Shown: positions 58,090 through 64,000 of the stretch, in pieces
How positions within the stretch are numbered: the stretch's first letter is position 1
Layout: every line of letters begins with the position of its first letter
Source: Xenopus tropicalis
Lineage: Eukaryota > Chordata > Amphibia > Anura > Pipidae
DNA: 64,000 bases
Reading direction: 5' to 3'
Assembly (NCBI RefSeq): GCF_000004195.4
Contig: NC_030679.2
Span: 26,091,712-26,155,711 of the forward strand
Program-made: the position numbers and the translations under genes
Notes under the pieces: generated by a model
Databases searched by the model: none
Seen by the model: only the letters and a program-made list of their open reading frames with translations
What the model was told of the DNA's origin: nothing

Positions 58090-58404
58090 CATGCCAATCT
58101 ATGGGGGTCACTGACCCTAGCAGCCAAAAAAACTATTGCTCTGTGAGACTATAACATTATTATTTTATTACTTACCTTCCTATTTAGGCCCTTCTATATT
58201 CATATTCCTGTCTCCCTTTTGAACCGTGGCCTGGTTGATAGGTTAAATTGGACCCCCCACAACTAGATAGCTGCTGATATTGGAGAGCTGCTCAACAAAA
58301 ATAAATAATTCCAAAACTGTTAATAGGAAATGAAGTTGTAATTTTTTTCAAAATAGCATTCTCTATATAATAAAAGTTAACTGAAAAGTTTATAACCCCT
58401 TTAA
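58090..58404. repeat. TTAAAG-type Xenopus MITE, 3' end intact
   Basis: Contains TCTATGGGGGTCACTGACCC, TATTACTTACCTTCCTATTT, GGCCTGGTTGATAGG, ACTAGATAGCTGCTGATATT and ends TATAACCCCTTTAA at 58404. The left end is missing. Confidence 0.75.
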
Positions 58405-60780
58405 AGCAAATATTAGTTGACATAGGGTTGAGTATATGTCTAATAGGTGGGGTTTGAGATAAACTTGAGTTATGAGGATATTGGTGCCACAGAAAGATAT
58501 ACCATAGGGAAATAACTGTGTTTAAATATAATAGTTTAATTATAGAAACAAGAATGGGCACATGATGGGATTTTAATGATCAAAATTTAAAAATTCCTAG
58601 CCATTCCTAATAAACATTGAAAAGACCAGACATTTAGGCAATATTTTAGGTCATGTCTGGAAACTTTAGGCTATGTACAACAAAGGGTATAATAATATAT
58701 CTGGCGACCTGTGAGTGAGAGGGGGAAAACTACACATTCTGCAGGGAAGAGATCTAATATATTTCATTTTTAAACATCTTGTAGAACTTTATGACGGAGA
58801 TAGTCATAATACCTTTAAGCTTGCTAATAAATCTGAGTATCAGGGTAGAAAGGGCGATTTTAAAACCTATCTGAATTTACAGTTTAAAAATAACAGAGAC
58901 ATATGGTAATTTTAATAGAGAATGGGAATTGTCATGTTTTTCATATTAAATTAATAGTTGGATTAATTCCTTGTCTTGCTGGAATTCTGGGCAATGGCAC
59001 CTTACTGAATGGAGTAATGTAGCTAAATGGTTCACTCTCCAATGTGTTTGAGATATCTCTTTTGGTCTGTTAATAAGAAATTTTAAGGTGTTAATGTTTC
59101 TAAAATGGTGTGGATAACGCTACTGAGGAAGTAGCCTGGGGCTGCGAAATGTGTAAGGCATGCAATCCGCTCAATTTTTTACCCTCTGTGTAAGGGGTTG
59201 TGTTTTTAAGGACTATTTTAAGATATTTAATATTTATGTTATTTCCGTCCTATTGATGCACCTTGATTTTTTTTTCTATAGGTTAGAAAGGGGTGCAGGC
59301 ATTTTATTAAAAAGGTGATTCTTCTAATAATATTCTTGAGGAACCTCCTTATGCGGACTACCCCTAGTTTCGGGCTCTGCACACAGAAATGCTAACTTTG
59401 AAATTGATACTGGCAGATTTTCCCCCCAATGGCCCCTGCTGCCATCACCCCCCCCCAAACCCCTCCCCCGAGCGCGCCTTAGTTAAACTTACCTGCTGCG
59501 TGTCGGGGAGGGAGTCTACCGGATCAGTGGAGTGCCCTGCATGGATCGGGTCTGGGCCACTGAGGCCCACCGGGTTTTTTTCGGCCCAGTTTGAAGCTGT
59601 GTATCCCCATACTAACATCCCTCCTTCCCCAAATTAAGAGAAACAAATAATAATGGATGTATTTATGAATAAAGCTGTTTAACCTTCACCATTACCCTGG
59701 TGTCCGAGTGCGTTCCACATGGTGCTTTGATTTGAGATCCATTCTGTCTGCCTGCACTCAGGCCAACATAATGGCTTCAGGTACAGGTACAGGGTAAGTC
59801 TGATGCCAACTTAGGGGCTGATTTTGAAATAGCCCCATGTGGCATTAGCCTAAAAGGAACAGTATATTTTCCATATTGGTAGCCATCACTACTGCATGAA
59901 AAACACCCCTGTAGGCAGTACATTTGCCCCCCGTGTCATGTTCCCAAAAAATGTACATTTACTTGCCAAACATATTTACATTCTTAAACCACTCAGATTG
60001 TTCACATTGACCCAAAGCAAAAGAATCTGTCTTCTCTATGTAAATGCATTTTATATTGTTAAATGCATTTTATATTGTTATATTCCTATATAAAAAAATT
60101 AAACATATACTTATCTTTTTTGTATATTTTTAATTTGGAAGAAAAAGATATTGTGACCAGAAATGGGAATGTCTTAGTGGCGAGGAATTTTTGGTAATAA
60201 TATAGCCATTTTCTTATAACCATGACAGCAATCTGAAAGTACAGGAAACAGATTCACAAAAGATATTGCAAGCAAAGTAAAAACAAAAGTAAAAGAAAGA
60301 AGCCGTGAATATGTCTAAGTGTGGAACAGTATACACTATATATACACACACACATACTTTCTTTAATAATATATGAGTTACATGTAAAATCATGGCACAA
60401 AATCCAGTCAATACAATTTGAAGTTTACCATTCAAGGGCAATGTGCTGATAGTTTGAAGTGATTTCTGACAGTAAAAAAAAAAATGGAATGAGTATTTTT
60501 CACTTCAGTTCTATGTGGATTGCCAGAGGGCTACAGAAATGCTACTATGTATAGCAATGAATAACCGATTATATAAAAAGAAATTGGATATCGATTTGCG
60601 CCTTTGTTAAATCAAGGAGCTACTATGGTATACAATATAGCATCAACAAAGGCCTTTCTGTAGTCATGGAGTCCCGTCCCGATGTGACAATTTGATGAGG
60701 TCCAGTCTGATAAGTTCATTGCACAGACCAACCTAATTTCCCTGGTCAGCACAAACACTGCGTAAAGCCATTTTGCATTC
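58405..60780. other. Intergenic sequence, unassigned
   Basis: A weak retroposon-like piece (CTGAGGAAGTAGCCTGGGGC near 59123) and a hAT-like GC-rich relic (GGGCCACTGAGGCCCACCGG near 59554) are the only hints. Open frames are short. Confidence 0.3.
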
Positions 60781-62314
60781 TTTATTTACCAGTTAGCAAA
60801 GTGAAGCTTTGCATCTTCGTGACACAGATAATTATACGATCACTGTTTTTTTCTTATTTTTGTGTAACCATTAAATGTGTTCATTCTAACCAAACCAGGA
60901 AAAGAGACACCACCAAGTATTTCCAGGAGAGAGAGAGAGCAATAGTTGCAGTTGGTGCTTTGGTGAATGGAAACTACCTTTACTTGTAATAAGTCGATGA
61001 ACAGTTTCAAGAAAGGTGATGTAACTCCACAAGGATGTTCATTATTTAAATACTTCCTTCCTAAACAGCATCGACACAATTCTTATTGTTGCAATGAGGA
61101 GCATATGCATTTCAGATGAAGATGCTGACAGATGCCAATGTTGGAATGTCAACTTGAAGAAATCATTTGGTGTTCAAATATCCTATTTTGGGAATATATT
61201 TGATTGTAAAATCCATCCTATACACTGCAGTGGAAGCAAGGTGCATGATCCATAGCTGTTCTATAAAGGGTCCATCTGTGTAATTATTCATTTAGTACTG
61301 ATACTGGCTTTACTCTGAGCTCATTAGGACGGTTTTGCTGTGAGAAGTACATGATTATAAGTTCTGAACATGTGTAACTGCCTGTCTTAAAACACAAAAG
61401 TGAAATAGGTGACATTTTCCCTTTAATGTGTTTAGTACTTTTACCAATAGGAAAGACAACTGTAATTAGAAGAATCAATATTCTGAATCCATTTAGCTGC
61501 CAGAAGATAAAACACATAAGTAGTCATCCAGATGAGTAAACTTATGGAAACTTATGACCCGTGCAAAGGTAGTAAGATCATTCTCATAGTTGCATGTGGC
61601 GTTTTAAGGTCCAGAATATATAAATGACCACCTCCTACTGTAAAGTTTCGCAATAAATCCACAGCATTTGTCCTACGCATCACTGGAACACATGAGGGCT
61701 TGCTGCTTTTTTCCTGATGAGAAAGGTATGAGACATGACATCTAGACTTATTCCACCATCTTATAATCAAAACAGTTCATTCTGACAATGTAACCCTATC
61801 AACTTTGCATTCCCTTCACTGCCATCAAGTACAGGTTGCCTTCAATTTCCTGTTATCTTTTTTTTTTTTTTTTGCAGTTCCCAAATGTACTGCTTCTTGG
61901 TATTTTCATTTGATCTCTGTGTATTGTAACATTCCTTCCTTAGGGCTAAATTCCTACTTCCTCCAGCTATTAAGTGCATTAAGCTGCTGGGGGCATACTA
62001 GCATGTAAATACATCCCAGTGTTGCCAACAGCAGAATCTGACTGTAATAACAATTATAGTCAAGGAATAATGATCATATCACAAGTGCTGTGAGAATATA
62101 GTTCCTAACTTACTAAGGTGACAAATTCCAGATGCTGTGGCATAAGGTTTAGTTACCATTACTGCATAGGACAAAAATTAGCCTAACTAACTGTGAGTTT
62201 GCCCTCAGGCCTTACAGTATAATAGCAAGACAGCATTATGGAGTCATAATACCCTTTTGGTGTTACCCTGTTTAAAAAGGGCTTCTATGCCCCCTGAAAC
62301 TAGAGGGAACTGTT

Positions 62315-62315
<1 letters not shown>

Positions 62316-62350
<35 letters not shown>
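62316..62350. repeat. TA microsatellite
   Basis: About 17 TA units, uninterrupted. Confidence 0.95.
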
Positions 62351-62353
<3 letters not shown>

Positions 62354-62863
62354 TTACACAGTATATTTAATGGTATGGTGTCTAATTTAAACAGGGTACA
62401 CAATTCCCTACACATATATCTGTTGCATCTTAGCACAGTGTATGTGCATAGTATATGCACATGTGTATTTGCAGAAAGATGTTCTGAGCATACCATGGCA
62501 TAGGATAAGACTTTATATACTGTTTAAAAGACAATTTAATTAATTATCCTTGCCTTTATCTTACGGTGGCCCAGTCCAGATTTGGAGAGAAGATTTCTAT
62601 GGTGGCAGACTGGCATTTACAAAGTCCAACAATCTCTCAGCTCGATAATTTGAGAAATCAATAGCAACGGTTTCATAAAGGGGATCTCCATGCAAAAACT
62701 GCTTTTTTCCCCATAATGATAGGAAATGTAATCCAAAGACAATTTCCAATATACGTTTATTAAAATTAAACGGTCTAGGAGATACCTACTGCAGATTGGG
62801 AAATGCTACAGAACAGACCAATTGAAATGTGAGCTGAACAGGAAATGGCTGGGAACCGATGCA

Positions 62864-63256
62864 TTAAAGGGGTCTTCCTCCCAAAAACTTTTTTACATAA
62901 TGAAACAAAATACAGTTCTAAACAAGTTTCTAATATACTTTCTTTACAAAGGCTTTTAAAGTTATTTGTAAATGTAATTGCTATTGAAAGGACTTTTTGT
63001 TTAAACCTTTCTATTTTTTGATACAGTTCTCCTAAAACAGGGACAAATGGGGCGCCCGAAAATACCTGGCTTGCAGCATTGTTTCAGAAGTCAGAGCCAA
63101 AAGGGCTGTAAATATAAAAAGATGGAAACAGCTTTATATAACTACATGAACAAACAACTATTAATTTTTGCAATTAATGTATATTGGAAAGTTGCTTAGA
63201 ATTACATTTGCTTTCACTACGCAAAAAACTATCTTTGGGGTTTAGGACCCCTGTAA
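62864..63256. repeat. TTAA-type MITE in the presumed C5orf24 3' UTR
   Basis: Starts TTAAAGGGGTCTTCCTCCC and ends TTTAGGACCCCTGTAA. The arms include AAACTTTTTTACATAATG and AATTACATTTGCTTTCACTA-type sequence. The right TTAA has become GTAA. It begins 413 bp past the C5orf24 stop codon. Confidence 0.7.
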
Positions 63257-63668
63257 GTTCTTTGTGAGAATGACATGTACTGCTGTAACTTTTTTTGATA
63301 TCAACTACCATATTCATTCATTTTCCATCAATCACTTTGTAAAGGAATATTACACTAGCAAAGTTTTATGAAGTTTCCTTTTACCTATTTTTAACCCAGG
63401 GAAACATGTAACGTCCTGCACTATGACTACATGCAAATGTAAAACAGGCACACAAGAGAAATAAATACAAGTAGAGAAATCATCGAGCACATAAATGCAG
63501 GATTACACAAGGGCCAGGTGGCATTCGCAAAACCTGCTCAGTATCCAAGCCTTTTGGGCCTGCAGCTGGGACTAAATTGAGCTAACAAATTTCTAGACAA
63601 TGTGGCATTTCAAAGGTCTGGTAGATCCACATATATATACATAGGGTTATTGACAAATCTGGTGATTT

Positions 63669-64000
<332 letters not shown>

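Larger units (their letters stand above)
60781..63668 (-). other. Presumed C5orf24 3' UTR and downstream sequence
   Basis: Largely non-repetitive DNA following the C5orf24 stop. Human C5orf24 has a long 3' UTR (recalled), so the same is likely here. Minus-strand AATAAA hexamers lie at 62756-62761 and 60781-60786 as candidate poly(A) signals. A microsatellite and a MITE lie within it. No evidence fixes the real 3' end. Confidence 0.35.

Overview
This is vertebrate nuclear DNA, almost certainly from a Xenopus frog (X. tropicalis or a close relative; the species is inferred from repeat types and gene sequence, not proven). It is AT-rich and mostly non-coding. Its genes are split by GT/AG introns, and it is dense in palindromic MITEs, hAT elements, CR1 retroposon pieces and tandem repeats. 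There are no bacterial operons, CRISPR arrays or phage genes.

Three genes can be supported, all on the minus strand. (1) 63669-64000 is the C-terminal 109 codons of the C5orf24 homologue, a small protein with AT-hook-like GRP repeats; its N-terminus lies beyond the window. (2) 47365-54837 is a complete five-exon txndc15 gene: signal peptide, thioredoxin-like domain with a CxxS active site, one C-terminal membrane segment. Joined exons give 338 residues with consistent phases and GT/AG junctions throughout. (3) 40294-43710 holds exons 1 and 2 of pcbd2 (pterin-4a-carbinolamine dehydratase 2); its 3' exons were not found. The order C5orf24-TXNDC15-PCBD2, all in the same direction, matches human 5q31.1. 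CATSPER3 and PITX1, next in human, were not seen.

Region by region: 1-8.9 kb holds several copies of one palindromic MITE (called family P here), one interrupted by a SPIN-type hAT element, plus a TA microsatellite. 8.9-12.3 kb is unannotated sequence. 12.3-17.5 kb is a cluster of MITEs. 18.3-21.8 kb is a 5'-truncated CR1 retroposon split by a hAT element. 22.6-33.1 kb is repeats, including a family P copy with a five-unit internal array and a tandem array of 158-181 bp units. 33-40 kb is mostly unannotated, ending in a 41-bp minisatellite. 40.3-54.8 kb holds pcbd2 and txndc15, whose introns are loaded with transposons. 55-63.6 kb is intergenic sequence and presumed C5orf24 3' UTR.

The most noteworthy structure is family P. 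Three complete copies up to 30 kb apart each carry the same ~113-bp internal tandem repeat in five units, and a fourth copy at the left edge carries at least seven. Other copies nearby have a single unit. No undescribed enzymatic or defence system was found.
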